64,000 bases of DNA from Riemerella columbina DSM 16469 (GCF_000374405.1 NZ_KB894281.1:409-64408), one strand, 5' to 3'; shown: positions 20,576 through 29,237, counted from the stretch's first letter. A program made the numbers and translations. The notes: generated by a model not told the origin, from the sequence alone.

Positions 20576-21316
20576 ATGAACATTAAACAATATTTAGATT
20601 CTACTTATCTTAAAACCCCAGAACAATCAGGACTTTCTCTTGAAGAAACCAAAAACAAAGTAAGAGCTCTAACCGACGAAGCTATAGATAATGACTTATT
20701 TGCGGTAATGATTCGTCCCGATTTTGTAAAAGAAACCAAAGACTATTTAAAAAGTAAAAAATCTTCCGTAGTACTAGGAACGGTTATCGGTTTCCACGAA
20801 GGTAAAGCTAGTGTAGAAGAAAAGTTAAAAGAAGCACAGAAAGCCATTGATGAGGGTGCGGATGAGCTAGACTTTGTCATCAATTATTCTGCATATAAAA
20901 ATGACGACTACCAACTCATCCACGATGAATTTGTGCGTTGTACCAAACTTTGCCTTAGTCATGGTAAAATTGCAAAATGGATTATTGAAATTGCGGCATT
21001 AAGCAATGAGCAAATCGCAGATTTAACCCAACACATTTCCGATTGGGCAGTAGAAAACTTTAAAGAAGAAGATTTAAAAAATATCTTTGTAAAATCTTCT
21101 ACAGGCTTCTATAAAACCGAAGATGGCAAACCTAATGGGGCTACTTTTGAAGGGATTCAAATTATGCTAAACCACGCCGGTAAATTGCCTGTAAAAGCGG
21201 CAGGCGGTGTAAGAACCCCAGAAGATGCAGAAAAAATGATTGCCATGGGGGTCAAAAGAATTGGCACTTCATCAGCCATGGGCTTAGTAAGAGGTGAAAG
21301 TACCGAAGGTTACTAA
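20576..21316 (+). CDS. deoC: Deoxyribose-phosphate aldolase
   Basis: Cleaves 2-deoxyribose 5-phosphate to glyceraldehyde 3-phosphate and acetaldehyde, the last step of deoxynucleoside salvage. The TIM-barrel signatures are present: VMIRPDFV, GTVIGFHEGK, GADELDFVINYSAYK (the Asp of the proton relay), the Schiff-base lysine in IFVKSSTGFYK, and the second active-site lysine in PVKAAGGVRT. I use the ATG at 20576 (246 residues). The frame extends to an upstream TTG, but that lies inside the -7 region. It converges on the ABC ATPase gene, with a 4-bp overlap of the two coding ends. Confidence 0.94.
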   Translation: MNIKQYLDSTYLKTPEQSGLSLEETKNKVRALTDEAIDNDLFAVMIRPDFVKETKDYLKSKKSSVVLGTVIGFHEGKASVEEKLKEAQKAIDEGADELDFVINYSAYKNDDYQLIHDEFVRCTKLCLSHGKIAKWIIEIAALSNEQIADLTQHISDWAVENFKEEDLKNIFVKSSTGFYKTEDGKPNGATFEGIQIMLNHAGKLPVKAAGGVRTPEDAEKMIAMGVKRIGTSSAMGLVRGESTEGY

Positions 21317-22020
21317 ACGGAGGCTTTAGCAGTATAGGCAGCAAATGCCTCTTCTAAGCTTGAAAACTTATTTTTAAACGCTTCTATTGGCGCATCTTGT
21401 AATATTTGCCCTTTGTGGATGAGTACCACTCGACTGCAAAGGGCTTCTACTTCTTGCATGATATGGGTAGATAACAACACCATTTTCCCTCTACCCACTT
21501 TTTTTATCACTTCTCGAATTTCAATAATTTGGTTAGGGTCTAGCCCATTGGTTGGCTCATCTAAAATCAATAAATCGGGCTGATGGATAATAGCTTGAGC
21601 TAGTCCAACACGCTGCTTATAACCTTTAGATAATTGACCGATTTTCTTAGACTGTTCTGGCGTTAATCCCACCAAACCTATCACTTCTTCTACTTTAGAC
21701 GAAGGCACTTTTCTTAATTGTGCCACAAAGTTGAGGTATTCTTTTACATACATATGGGCATAGAGCGGATTATCTTCTGGTAAGTAGCCGATATTCCTTT
21801 TAGTGTCGATGCTATTATCCTCTACGGAATGATGATTAAGCGTAACCTGACCTTTTTCTATATTTAAAACCCCAGCAATAGTTTTCATAAGCGTAGATTT
21901 CCCCGCACCATTTGGACCTAGTAATCCCACAATTTCATTTTCGTTAATTGATAAATTAACCGTATCTAATGCCAATTGGTCTTTAAAATGCTTACTCAGG
22001 TTGGTAACTGCTAATCCCAT
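21313..22020 (-). CDS. ABC transporter ATP-binding protein, GldA-like
   Basis: A 235-residue ABC ATPase. Walker A is GPNGAGKST (about residues 35-43), the Q-loop region is NIGYLPEDNPLYAHMYVKEYL, the signature is LSKGYKQRVGLAQA, Walker B is LLILDEPTNGLDP and the switch His is in LLSTHIM. The LPEDNPLY and MYVKEYL segments are characteristic of GldA, the ATPase of the GldAFG gliding-motility transporter. However, GldA is usually about 300 residues and this protein stops shortly after the switch region, and no gldF/gldG permease is adjacent. A GldA-family ATPase is the safe call; a role in gliding is not shown. Confidence 0.75.
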   Translation of the reverse strand: MGLAVTNLSKHFKDQLALDTVNLSINENEIVGLLGPNGAGKSTLMKTIAGVLNIEKGQVTLNHHSVEDNSIDTKRNIGYLPEDNPLYAHMYVKEYLNFVAQLRKVPSSKVEEVIGLVGLTPEQSKKIGQLSKGYKQRVGLAQAIIHQPDLLILDEPTNGLDPNQIIEIREVIKKVGRGKMVLLSTHIMQEVEALCSRVVLIHKGQILQDAPIEAFKNKFSSLEEAFAAYTAKASV

Positions 22021-22042
22021 AAGTTTGTAAAATTATTTATGA

Positions 22043-22050
22043 CAAAAGTA
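22043..22050 (-). promoter_or_regulatory. -7 element TACTTTTG before the GldA-like gene
   Basis: TACTTTTG on the minus strand fits TAnnTTTG, 22 nt before the ATG. No -33 partner was found. Confidence 0.4.
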
Positions 22051-22139
22051 ACAAATAAATCTGAGTTGTACATATATTTTATGACTCTACCTTTTAGTTT
22101 AATATGTCTTAATCTCGGCTTAATTTTAAAGGTTATAGG

Positions 22140-22168
22140 TTGATTTTCGTAAATCCTTCGTATTTTTG
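22140..22168 (+). promoter_or_regulatory. Promoter of the alkaline phosphatase gene, TTG-N18-TATTTTTG
   Basis: TTG (22140-22142) and TATTTTTG (22161-22168) match the Bacteroidota promoter pattern. The ATG follows 27 nt after the last G. Confidence 0.6.
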
Positions 22169-22195
22169 TCATTCATATAAACAATATCATCCATT

Positions 22196-23854
22196 ATGAA
22201 AAAAATTATTTCAATTGTAACTTTTATCTTCTGTACCATTAGTGTACAAGCACAGAGAAATAACGCTACAGCACCTTATGAGCGTCCAAAATTAGTTGTG
22301 GGTATTGTAGTAGACCAAATGCGCTACGAATATCTTAACAGATTCTGGAACCAATATGGTAATGGTGGGTTTAAAAGACTCATCGCCCAAGGGTTTAGTT
22401 GTAAAAACAACCACTTTAACTATATACCAACTTACACGGGACCTGGACACACTTCTGTCTATACGGGGACTACACCTCGTGTACATGGCATCATCGCCAA
22501 CGATTGGTATGATAAAGATATTGATAAAATGGTGTATTGTGCCCAAGATGACCATGTGCAGTCTACAGGTACCATCAATAAAGAAGATAAAGACGGAAAA
22601 ATGTCGCCCAACAGAATGAAAACATCTACCATGGGGGACGCCTTAAAATTATCTACTCAGCAAAGAAGTAAGGTCATTGGTATTGCTTTAAAAGATAGAG
22701 GCGCCATTTTACCAGCAGGACACTCTGCTAATGCCGCTTATTGGTTTAAAGGGGATAATGAAGGCAACTGGATTACCAGTTCTTATTATATGAACGACTT
22801 GCCACAATGGGTTAAAACCTTCAACCAATCTCGTGTGGTAGACCAATACAAAAAGGATTGGAATACTTTAAGGGATATTAGCACTTATAAAGAAAGTAGA
22901 ACGGACATCAACAATTTTGAAGGCTTATTTAAAGGGGAAAGCAATAGCGGTTTTCCACACCAATTAGAAAAAATTTGGAACGACAATAAACAATACAGCA
23001 TCCTAAAAGCCACGCCTTATGGCAACAGTTTAACTGCTGATTTTGCAATGGCAGCCATCGAAGGTGAACAATTAGGTCAGCATGCCGACACCGACTTTTT
23101 AGCAGTAAGTTTTTCAAGTACCGACTATGTAGGACATCAATTTGGAGTAAATTCAAAAGAAATTGAAGATACCTACATTCGTTTGGATAAAGATTTAGAA
23201 CGCTTTTTAAATTTTCTAGATGCCAAGGTGGGCAAAGGGAACTATACTTTATTTTTAACGGCTGACCACGGGGCAAGCTATGTAGGAAGCTATTTAAAAA
23301 GCTTAAAAATCCCAGCGGATTATTTTGATTATAAAACCTTCAAAAAAGATTTAGACCAATATGCACAATCAAAATATGGGATTTCTAATTTAGTAAAAAA
23401 CATTTCCAACAATCAAGTGTATTTCGATTATGAAGCCATCCAAAAAACAGGTAAAACTGTCGAAGAAATAGAAAATGATTTTGCCCAGTGGATTCTTAAT
23501 TATAAAGATGTAGATGAAGTGTATACGTCATCTCAAATGCGTACCAATAACTACACACACGATATTCCTTATCTTTTACAAAAAGGCTTTAGCCACAGAC
23601 GCTCTGGGAATCTTTTAATTGTACTGATGAACGATGTGGTAAGCTACTCTAAAACTGGTTCTACTCACGGTTCTGGGTTTAGTTATGACACACAAGTTCC
23701 TTTATTATTCTATGGTAAAGGCATTAAAAAAGGGGAAACTTATAGACGAACAGAAATTCCAGATATTGCACCTACAATTACTTCATTACTAGGGATTCCA
23801 CAGCCTAATGGATGCACTGGAAACCCTATAAGTGAGGCTTATAAAAACAAATAA
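22196..23854 (+). CDS. PafA-type alkaline phosphatase
   Basis: A 552-residue secreted phosphomonoesterase of the alkaline phosphatase superfamily, close in motif layout to Elizabethkingia PafA. A signal peptide ends at SVQAQ (about residue 20). Metal ligand Asp40 is in GIVVDQMRYEY, the nucleophile is Thr81 in YTGPGHTSVYTG (Thr in place of the Ser of E. coli PhoA), Asn102 is in IANDWYD, and the KxR pair (K166, R168) is in IALKDRGAI. Further metal sites are FSSTDYVGH, TADHGAS and TGSTHGSGF. It should release phosphate from organic esters in the periplasm. It has its own promoter and terminator. Confidence 0.9.
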   Translation: MKKIISIVTFIFCTISVQAQRNNATAPYERPKLVVGIVVDQMRYEYLNRFWNQYGNGGFKRLIAQGFSCKNNHFNYIPTYTGPGHTSVYTGTTPRVHGIIANDWYDKDIDKMVYCAQDDHVQSTGTINKEDKDGKMSPNRMKTSTMGDALKLSTQQRSKVIGIALKDRGAILPAGHSANAAYWFKGDNEGNWITSSYYMNDLPQWVKTFNQSRVVDQYKKDWNTLRDISTYKESRTDINNFEGLFKGESNSGFPHQLEKIWNDNKQYSILKATPYGNSLTADFAMAAIEGEQLGQHADTDFLAVSFSSTDYVGHQFGVNSKEIEDTYIRLDKDLERFLNFLDAKVGKGNYTLFLTADHGASYVGSYLKSLKIPADYFDYKTFKKDLDQYAQSKYGISNLVKNISNNQVYFDYEAIQKTGKTVEEIENDFAQWILNYKDVDEVYTSSQMRTNNYTHDIPYLLQKGFSHRRSGNLLIVLMNDVVSYSKTGSTHGSGFSYDTQVPLLFYGKGIKKGETYRRTEIPDIAPTITSLLGIPQPNGCTGNPISEAYKNK

Positions 23855-23876
23855 TATCATTAATGATTAAACTAAA

Positions 23877-23910
23877 ATGGACAGCTAAAAAGTTGTCTAT
23901 TTTTATTTTT
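23877..23910 (+). terminator. Intrinsic terminator after the alkaline phosphatase gene
   Basis: GGACAGCT (23879-23886) pairs with AGTTGTCT (23891-23898, two G-U pairs) across an AAAA loop and is followed by a T-rich run. Confidence 0.7.
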
Positions 23911-23950
23911 CTAAAGGTAATAAATCGCAAAACAAATTTTACCTAAAAGA

Positions 23951-24601
23951 TTAAAGATTGGTATTACCTAACATAGGGACGAATTTATAAACCCCAAAAC
24001 TTTCCTTTTCTATTTTTGTATCAGAAACTTTAGTAAATCGGTAAAGGGTTTGCTCGCCTAACTCTCCTAAAGGAATCACCATCTTCCCTCCTACTTTCAG
24101 CTGCTTTAGCAATTCATATGGCAGTTCCGAAGCACCACAAGTTACAATGATTTTATCAAAGGGGGCAAAAGCAGGAAGCCCTTTAAAACCATCGCCAAAG
24201 GCTTGGAAGTGAGGTTTCATTTGTAGTTTTTTAAACATAGATTTTGAAAAATCCACCAATTTTTTCTGGCGTTCTATGGTATAGACTTGTGCCGACATTG
24301 CCATCAACACCGCCGTTTGATAACCACTCCCCGTGCCTATTTCCAGAATCTTGTCACCTTTATTCACTTGTAATAATTCGGTTTGTTCGGCAACTGTGGA
24401 AGGATGAGAAATGGTTTGCTGAGCCACAATAGGAAATGCTCTATCTTCGTAGGCATAGTCTTCGAAAATACTCTCTAAGAAAAAATGGCGCGGCACTTTA
24501 TTGATTGCTTCTAGCACGGACTCGTCTGTAATGCCTACCTTCTCTCTAAGATAATTGACTAATATTCTACGCTTGCCTTTATGTAAATAGGAATCTTCCA
24601 T
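23951..24601 (-). CDS. pcm: Protein-L-isoaspartate O-methyltransferase
   Basis: Methylates isoaspartyl residues in aged proteins with SAM, starting their repair. At 216 residues the length is standard. Signatures seen: AFPIVAQQTISHPSTVA (substrate-binding region), EIGTGSGYQTAVLM (SAM motif I), YTIERQKKLV and FGDGFKGLPAFAPFDKIIVTCG. I place the start at the ATG at 24601. The frame opens 12 codons upstream, but those codons overlap the promoter TATTTTTG (24607-24614), which ends 5 nt before this ATG, so the mRNA is probably leaderless. Confidence 0.93.
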   Translation of the reverse strand: MEDSYLHKGKRRILVNYLREKVGITDESVLEAINKVPRHFFLESIFEDYAYEDRAFPIVAQQTISHPSTVAEQTELLQVNKGDKILEIGTGSGYQTAVLMAMSAQVYTIERQKKLVDFSKSMFKKLQMKPHFQAFGDGFKGLPAFAPFDKIIVTCGASELPYELLKQLKVGGKMVIPLGELGEQTLYRFTKVSDTKIEKESFGVYKFVPMLGNTNL

Positions 24602-24606
24602 TACGA

Positions 24607-24637
24607 CAAAAATACAAATTCGTAGTTTATAAAACAA
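24607..24637 (-). promoter_or_regulatory. pcm promoter, TTG-N20-TATTTTTG
   Basis: TTG (24635-24637) and TATTTTTG (24607-24614) on the minus strand. The last G lies 5 nt before the ATG, so the start of transcription should coincide with the start codon. Confidence 0.68.
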
Positions 24638-24703
24638 TTATATTAAAAAAATCGTTGGACATTACTGCATGTAATGGATAACTAGAAGAATAACATAATA
24701 AAT

Positions 24704-24866
24704 GGTCATAATCCATTTTTCAGCGGTCATAATTGATTTCTAAGTGGTAATATATCATTCCTAAATGGTCATAATCCATTTTTCAGTGGTCATGATTGAT
24801 TTCTAAGTGGTAAAATATCATTTCTAAACGGTCATAATCCATTTTTCAGTGGTAAAATATTCAATG
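24704..24866. repeat. Phased 21-bp tandem repeat array with 63-bp higher-order period
   Basis: GGT recurs at 24704, 24725, 24746, 24767, 24788, 24809, 24830 and 24851, exactly 21 bp apart. Three sub-types alternate in fixed order: one begins GGTCATAATCCATTTTTCAG, the next GGTCATAATTGATTTCTAAG, the third GGTAAWATATCATTYCTAAA, so the true unit is 63 bp. The first sub-type occurs three times almost unchanged. The array ends about 75 bp before the lipocalin-like lipoprotein gene. T-tracts repeat at two helical turns, which favours intrinsic curvature. There are no unique spacers, so it is not a CRISPR. The function is unknown. Confidence 0.92.
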
Positions 24867-24896
24867 TATTAAAAAAATAAGATAACTAGATAACAT

Positions 24897-24912
24897 TGGC
24901 ACGATTTTTATT
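24897..24912 (+). promoter_or_regulatory. Possible sigma-54-like -24 element (weak)
   Basis: TGGCACG at 24897-24903 equals the sigma-54 -24 consensus, but the -12 position reads TTATT where TTGCA is expected. No TAnnTTTG is seen before this gene. The ATG is 27 nt downstream. Recorded as a low-confidence possibility only. Confidence 0.2.
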
Positions 24913-24939
24913 AATACCTAACTATAAAATAACAGAATT

Positions 24940-25422
24940 ATGAAAAAACTATTATTTGTAGGGCTGATAGGTAGCTTAGTTATAAACTCTTGCTCTACAG
25001 TTCAGCAAGGACAACAAGCGCAAAATAATCGTGCCGAATTCCTAAAACTTAAAGGCAAATGGCAAATCTCTAGTATTGACTATGATAAAAATCTAAGGAT
25101 AAAACCCTTTAACGAAGGGGTAGATGCCAAATGTTTTATTGGTAGTACTTGGAATTTAGTACCTAATAATTGGACGGGGTCTTATACCACCAATAGTTCC
25201 GAAGGGTGTCCCAATATTTCACAACCGATTAAATTCGAAGTAGTCAACGGGAATCAATTTCAATTTAAGAAATTGTATGCTGGTGAAAAAGCCAAAACCA
25301 ATACGGCTGGCTATATTTTAGGTTTTCAAAATCAAACAGATAATAACTTTACATTGGTTCAAGAAGTACCATTTGAAGGTAAATATGTGAAAATCTATTA
25401 CAACTTTATAAAAATTAATTAA
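24940..25422 (+). CDS. Lipocalin-like outer-envelope lipoprotein
   Basis: A 160-residue lipoprotein with signal MKKLLFVGLIGSLVINSCS, whose Cys18 is the lipidation site. The mature part (LKGKWQISSIDYDKN, CFIGSTWNLVPNNWTGSYT, GYILGFQNQ, then YVKIYYNFIKI) resembles Bacteroidota lipocalin-like proteins (a small beta barrel able to bind a hydrophobic ligand). Only general resemblance supports this. Two cysteines (in AKCFIG and EGCPNI) could form a disulfide. It lies 11 bp before the OmpA-family gene and is probably cotranscribed. A 21-bp repeat array lies upstream. Confidence 0.65.
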   Translation: MKKLLFVGLIGSLVINSCSTVQQGQQAQNNRAEFLKLKGKWQISSIDYDKNLRIKPFNEGVDAKCFIGSTWNLVPNNWTGSYTTNSSEGCPNISQPIKFEVVNGNQFQFKKLYAGEKAKTNTAGYILGFQNQTDNNFTLVQEVPFEGKYVKIYYNFIKIN

Positions 25423-25433
25423 AATAAAAACAT

Positions 25434-26126
25434 ATGAAAATTTTTAACAAAACAAATATCGCGGCCTTATTTCTATCAGGAAGTTTAATGCTTACTAGTT
25501 GTGAGGCTGTACAAAATTCCAACAACCAACAAAGAGGTACGGCTATTGGTACGGCTGCGGGTGCAGTAATTGGGGGTATTCTTGGGAACAATGTAGGTAA
25601 AGGTGGTAATACTGCGGCTGGTGCTGTTCTAGGTGGTATCATCGGTGGTGTAGCTGGAAATGTTATTGGTAGAAAAATGGATAAGCAAGCCAAAGACATT
25701 AAAGAAGCACTTCCAGGTGCAGAAGTAGAAAGAGTAAATGAAGGAATTAAGTTAGTTTTAGGCGAAAATACCGTAAACTTCGGTTTTGATTCTGCTAACC
25801 TAACCCCTACGGCTAAAAATAATTTAGATAGATTGGTAAAAGTATTTAAGGAAAATCCAGATACTAACATCAGCATCTATGGTTATACCGACAGCAAAGG
25901 TTCGGACAGTTACAACCTTGCATTATCTGAGAGAAGAGCTAATGCAGTAGTAGCCTATTTATCCGCTAATGGTATTAAGAGAAGTAGATTAACAGCTAAA
26001 GGCATGGGAGAAGCAGAACCTATTGCTAGCAACGATACTGATGCTGGAAGAGCACAAAATAGACGCGTAGAATTTGCCATTACAGCCAATGAAAAAATGG
26101 TAGAAGACGCTAAAAAAGGTCAATAA
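25434..26126 (+). CDS. OmpA-family lipoprotein with glycine zipper
   Basis: A 230-residue outer-membrane lipoprotein that should anchor the outer membrane to peptidoglycan. The signal peptide ends in SLMLTSC (lipobox). Residues about 35-80 form a glycine-zipper region (AIGTAAGAVIGGILGNNVGK, repeated as TAAGAVLGGIIGGVAGNVIG). An OmpA C-terminal domain follows, with NFGFDSANLTPTAKNNLDRL, SIYGYTDSKGSDSYNLALSE (peptidoglycan-binding Asp) and RLTAKGMGEAEPIASN, ending NRRVEFAI. The architecture matches YiaD/Pal-like proteins. The operon ends at a strong terminator. Confidence 0.92.
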   Translation: MKIFNKTNIAALFLSGSLMLTSCEAVQNSNNQQRGTAIGTAAGAVIGGILGNNVGKGGNTAAGAVLGGIIGGVAGNVIGRKMDKQAKDIKEALPGAEVERVNEGIKLVLGENTVNFGFDSANLTPTAKNNLDRLVKVFKENPDTNISIYGYTDSKGSDSYNLALSERRANAVVAYLSANGIKRSRLTAKGMGEAEPIASNDTDAGRAQNRRVEFAITANEKMVEDAKKGQ

Positions 26127-26146
26127 TAAATCACTATTTAGTATGA

Positions 26147-26186
26147 AAAAAATCCGATTAGAATTGCCTAATCGGATTTTTTTTGG
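26147..26186. terminator. Terminator between the OmpA-family gene and recA
   Basis: AATCCGATTA (26151-26160) pairs perfectly with TAATCGGATT (26169-26178) across an 8-nt loop and is flanked by A and T runs, so it can serve both convergent genes. Confidence 0.88.
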
Positions 26187-26205
26187 GAGAGGGTAATATC
26201 ACCTC

Positions 26206-27240
26206 TTATCTTTTTTGTAACTGTTCCCTAATTTGAGACTCTAGTTCTTCTGCTAACTCTGGATTGTCTTTGATGAGTTCTTTTACGGTTTCTCTACCTT
26301 GTCCCAGTTTAGTATCTTGGTAACTGAACCATGAACCACTTTTTTGAATGATGCCCAATTCGGTGGCTACATCTAAAATTTCGCCAACTTTAGAAACGCC
26401 TTCACCATACATCACATCAAATTCTGCGTGTTTAAATGGAGGCGCTACTTTATTTTTAACCACTTTTACCTTGGTTCTATTTCCTATCACTTCTCCATTT
26501 TTATCCTTAATTTTTCCTGTATCACTCAGTGAACGGCGAATATCAATTCTTACAGAAGCATAGAATTTTAGGGCATTACCACCCGTTGTCGTCTCAGGAT
26601 TTCCAAACATCACTCCAATTTTATCTCTTAATTGGTTGATGAAAATGACTGTACATTTTGTTTTAGAAATAGAAGAAGTCAGTTTTCTTAAGGCTTGAGA
26701 CATGAGTCTGGCATGAAGCCCCATTTTAGAATCTCCCATATCGCCATCAATTTCTGCTTTAGGCGTTAGAGCCGCCACAGAGTCGATTACTACAATATCT
26801 ACTCCTCCAGAACGAATCAAACTATCAGTAATTTCTAATGCTTGTTCGCCATTATCAGGTTGAGAAACAATTAATTCTTTAACATCAATGCCTAGTTTCT
26901 CTGCATAATATCTATCGAATGCATGCTCCGCATCAATAAATGCCGCTACACCACCCGCTTTCTGAGCCTCTGCAATTGCATGAAGGGTAAGCGTGGTTTT
27001 ACCTGAAGATTCTGGTCCATAGATTTCCACAATTCTCCCTTTAGGGTAGCCACCTACACCCAACGCCAAATCTAAACCTAAAGACCCCGATGGAATCACT
27101 TCGATATTATGGTCGATATTATCATCGCCTAATTTCATTACGGTACCTTTTCCGTAGTTTTTGTCTAACTTTTCTAGTACAGCAGCTAATGCTTTTTTCT
27201 TATCTTCTGCTGGATCTGATTTACTATCTGTTTTCGCCAT
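26206..27240 (-). CDS. recA: Recombinase RecA
   Basis: The central ATP-dependent strand-exchange protein and LexA-type coprotease. 344 residues, standard. Walker A is [11 protein letters not shown] (about residues 75-85), Walker B is [11 protein letters not shown], loop L1 falls in [18 protein letters not shown] and loop L2 in [20 protein letters not shown]. The C-terminal domain GKVGEILD-like region ([20 protein letters not shown]) is complete. It has a consensus promoter and no obvious SOS box in the upstream 60 bp that I can recognise. Identification is secure. Confidence 0.98.
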   Translation of the reverse strand: MAKTDSKSDPAEDKKKALAAVLEKLDKNYGKGTVMKLGDDNIDHNIEVIPSGSLGLDLALGVGGYPKGRIVEIYGPESSGKTTLTLHAIAEAQKAGGVAAFIDAEHAFDRYYAEKLGIDVKELIVSQPDNGEQALEITDSLIRSGGVDIVVIDSVAALTPKAEIDGDMGDSKMGLHARLMSQALRKLTSSISKTKCTVIFINQLRDKIGVMFGNPETTTGGNALKFYASVRIDIRRSLSDTGKIKDKNGEVIGNRTKVKVVKNKVAPPFKHAEFDVMYGEGVSKVGEILDVATELGIIQKSGSWFSYQDTKLGQGRETVKELIKDNPELAEELESQIREQLQKR

Positions 27241-27260
27241 TTCTTAAATAAAATTATCCT

Positions 27261-27291
27261 CAAAAATACAAAAATTAAATGGTACTACAAA
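27261..27291 (-). promoter_or_regulatory. recA promoter, TTTG-N19-TATTTTTG
   Basis: On the minus strand TTTG (27288-27291) and TATTTTTG (27261-27268) are 19 bp apart, a perfect match to the Bacteroidota housekeeping promoter. The ATG lies 20 nt downstream. Confidence 0.8.
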
Positions 27292-27389
27292 TTTCAATAA
27301 ACTAAAAATGAAAAGATTTAAATTTGAGTTTCTTTTAAAAACCATTAACCATAAATCAATAAGGCAAACTATTATCGCTAATCTAAAAA

Positions 27390-27420
27390 ACATAAAAACC
27401 GCATCAAAAAGAGACGGTTT
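27390..27420 (-). terminator. Terminator after glnS
   Basis: On the minus strand AAACCG and CGGTTT pair around an imperfect inner stem and a T-rich loop, followed by TTTTTATG. The stem is short, so the call is moderate. Confidence 0.55.
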
Positions 27421-27442
27421 CATAATATTAAATCAATGATTA

Positions 27443-29113
27443 TTATTCAGGCTTATAAGAGTCTTTAAGCGTTACGGTTCTATTGAACACCATAGAGTCT
27501 TCCGTAGAATCTTCATCTTTAGTAAAATAACCAATGCGTTGGAATTGTAATGGCTCTCCTACTTTTGCTTCTTTTAAGGAAGGCTCTGCAAAACCTTGTA
27601 TCACTTTTAAAGAATCAGGGTTAAGATAATCAATAAAATCCACTTCCTTATCTGCATCTGGTTGAGTTTCGGTAAAAAGTCTATCATATACCCTTACCTC
27701 AATAGGTAGCGCGTGTTTAGAAGAAACCCAATGTAAGGTTCCTTTTACTTTTCTAAGGCTTTCCTCCGTGCCACTACCCGATTTAGATTTTGGGTCATAA
27801 GTAGCATAGATGGTGGTAATTTCTCCATTTTCATCTTTATCTACACGCTCTGCCTTGATGATATATGCCGATTTTAAGCGTACTTCGCCACCCAATTTCA
27901 GACGGAAAAATTTACGGTTGGCTTCTTCTTTAAAATCTTCTCTCTCAATATAAAGTTCTCTAGAGAAAGGAATTGTTCTAGTCCCTGCCGTTTCATCTTC
28001 AGGGTTATTTTCGGTTTCTAGCCATTCTTCCTCACCTTCGGGATAGTTTTCAATAACTAATTTTACTGGGTCTACCACTGCCATTACCCGCTTGGCAATT
28101 TTATTCAAATCTTCTCTTACGAAAAATTCTAATAATTGAATATCGATTAGATTTTCTCTTTTTGCTACCCCTACTCTATCAATAAAGTTTCGCATGGCCT
28201 TTGGCGTGTAACCCAATCTTCTCATTCCAGAGATGGTAGGCATTCTAGGGTCGTCCCATCCCGTCACATGCTTTTCTGCTACCAAACGCTGCAACTTTCT
28301 TTTGGAAGTCACCATATAAGTTACATTCATTCTGGCAAATTCGCGTTGTTTAGGTTTTTGCTTATCCTCTTCAGAAACATTAGAAAGATACCATTCATAT
28401 AATGGACGGTGGTTTTCAAATTCTAAAGAACATAATGAATGCGAAATTTGCTCTATATAATCACTCTCACCGTGTGCCCAGTCGTACATCGGATAGATTT
28501 TCCATTGTTCGCCAGTTCTATGGTGCGGTTTTTTCAAAATACGGTACATCACAGGGTCGCGCATATTCATATTAGGTGATGCCATATCAATTTTAGCTCT
28601 AAGGCTCATTCGCCCTTCTTCAAACTCCCCATTTTTCATACGCTCGAACAAGTCTAAAGACTCCTCTATTGGTCGATTTCTATAGGGCGACTCTTCCCCT
28701 TCCTCAAATGGCGTTTTTCTTTGTGCTGTAATTTCTTCGGAAGATTGTTCATCTACATAGGCTTTCCCTTGTTTTATCATTTCTACCGCCCAATGATATA
28801 ACTGCTCAAAATAATCCGAAGTATACAATTCTTTGTCCCATTGATAGCCTAGCCACTCTATATCTTTTTTTATAGAATCTACAAATTCCTGCTCTTCTTT
28901 TTCGGGATTGGTATCATCAAACCTAAGGTTAACAGGCGCATTGTACTTTTCACCTAAACCAAAGTTAATACAAATGGCTTTGGTATGTCCTATGTGCAAA
29001 TAACCATTCGGTTCGGGTGGAAAACGAAATTTAAGTTGCTCTTTAGAGAGTCCGTTTTCAAGGTCATTTTCTATAATTTGCTCAATAAAATTGAGTGATT
29101 TTTTCTCTTCCAT
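27443..29113 (-). CDS. glnS: Glutaminyl-tRNA synthetase
   Basis: Charges tRNA-Gln with glutamine. The 556 residues match the GlnRS class I enzyme: FRFPPEPNGYLHIGHTKAICINFG (the HIGH motif), RFDDTNPEKEEQEFVDSIKKD, and the KMSKS equivalent VTSKRKLQRLV, followed by GWDDPRMPTISGMRRLGYTP. The C-terminal anticodon-binding barrels are present. The presence of GlnRS means direct glutaminylation is possible here without the GatCAB route. Upstream there is a -7 element TAACTTTG and a 39-bp-spaced direct repeat in the gap to polA. Confidence 0.97.
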   Translation of the reverse strand: MEEKKSLNFIEQIIENDLENGLSKEQLKFRFPPEPNGYLHIGHTKAICINFGLGEKYNAPVNLRFDDTNPEKEEQEFVDSIKKDIEWLGYQWDKELYTSDYFEQLYHWAVEMIKQGKAYVDEQSSEEITAQRKTPFEEGEESPYRNRPIEESLDLFERMKNGEFEEGRMSLRAKIDMASPNMNMRDPVMYRILKKPHHRTGEQWKIYPMYDWAHGESDYIEQISHSLCSLEFENHRPLYEWYLSNVSEEDKQKPKQREFARMNVTYMVTSKRKLQRLVAEKHVTGWDDPRMPTISGMRRLGYTPKAMRNFIDRVGVAKRENLIDIQLLEFFVREDLNKIAKRVMAVVDPVKLVIENYPEGEEEWLETENNPEDETAGTRTIPFSRELYIEREDFKEEANRKFFRLKLGGEVRLKSAYIIKAERVDKDENGEITTIYATYDPKSKSGSGTEESLRKVKGTLHWVSSKHALPIEVRVYDRLFTETQPDADKEVDFIDYLNPDSLKVIQGFAEPSLKEAKVGEPLQFQRIGYFTKDEDSTEDSMVFNRTVTLKDSYKPE

Positions 29114-29145
29114 AAATCTTCAATCGTGGGTTTTATAACAAGATA

Positions 29146-29153
29146 CAAAGTTA
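29146..29153 (-). promoter_or_regulatory. -7 element TAACTTTG before glnS
   Basis: TAACTTTG on the minus strand fits TAnnTTTG and ends 32 nt before the ATG. No TTTG partner is found at 19 bp. Confidence 0.4.
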
Positions 29154-29181
29154 AGGTTTTTTTTTGGAATTAATTGGAGGG

Positions 29182-29237
29182 AAAAATGTTGCAATGTACT
29201 ATTGTATTATGTATTGAGGTAAAAATGTTGCAATGTA
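29182..29237. repeat. Direct repeat of AAAAATGTTGCAATGTA, 39 bp apart
   Basis: The 17-bp word occurs perfectly at 29182-29198 and 29221-29237, each preceded by a GAGG-like tetramer. It lies in the divergent glnS/polA gap. The second copy is followed by further ATGTA words, giving a degenerate repeat landscape. Confidence 0.8.

Noticed and set aside
24704-24866. CRISPR array
   Set aside because: The units are contiguous 21-bp repeats without unique spacers, and no cas gene is in the window.
24897-24912. Sigma-54 promoter for the lipocalin-like gene
   Set aside because: The -24 TGGCACG matches but the -12 GC is missing; kept only as a low-confidence feature, not a finding.
25415-25876. Minus-strand 153-codon frame opposite the OmpA-family gene
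   Set aside because: Low-complexity Ala/Pro translation antisense to the glycine-zipper region; no start signal.
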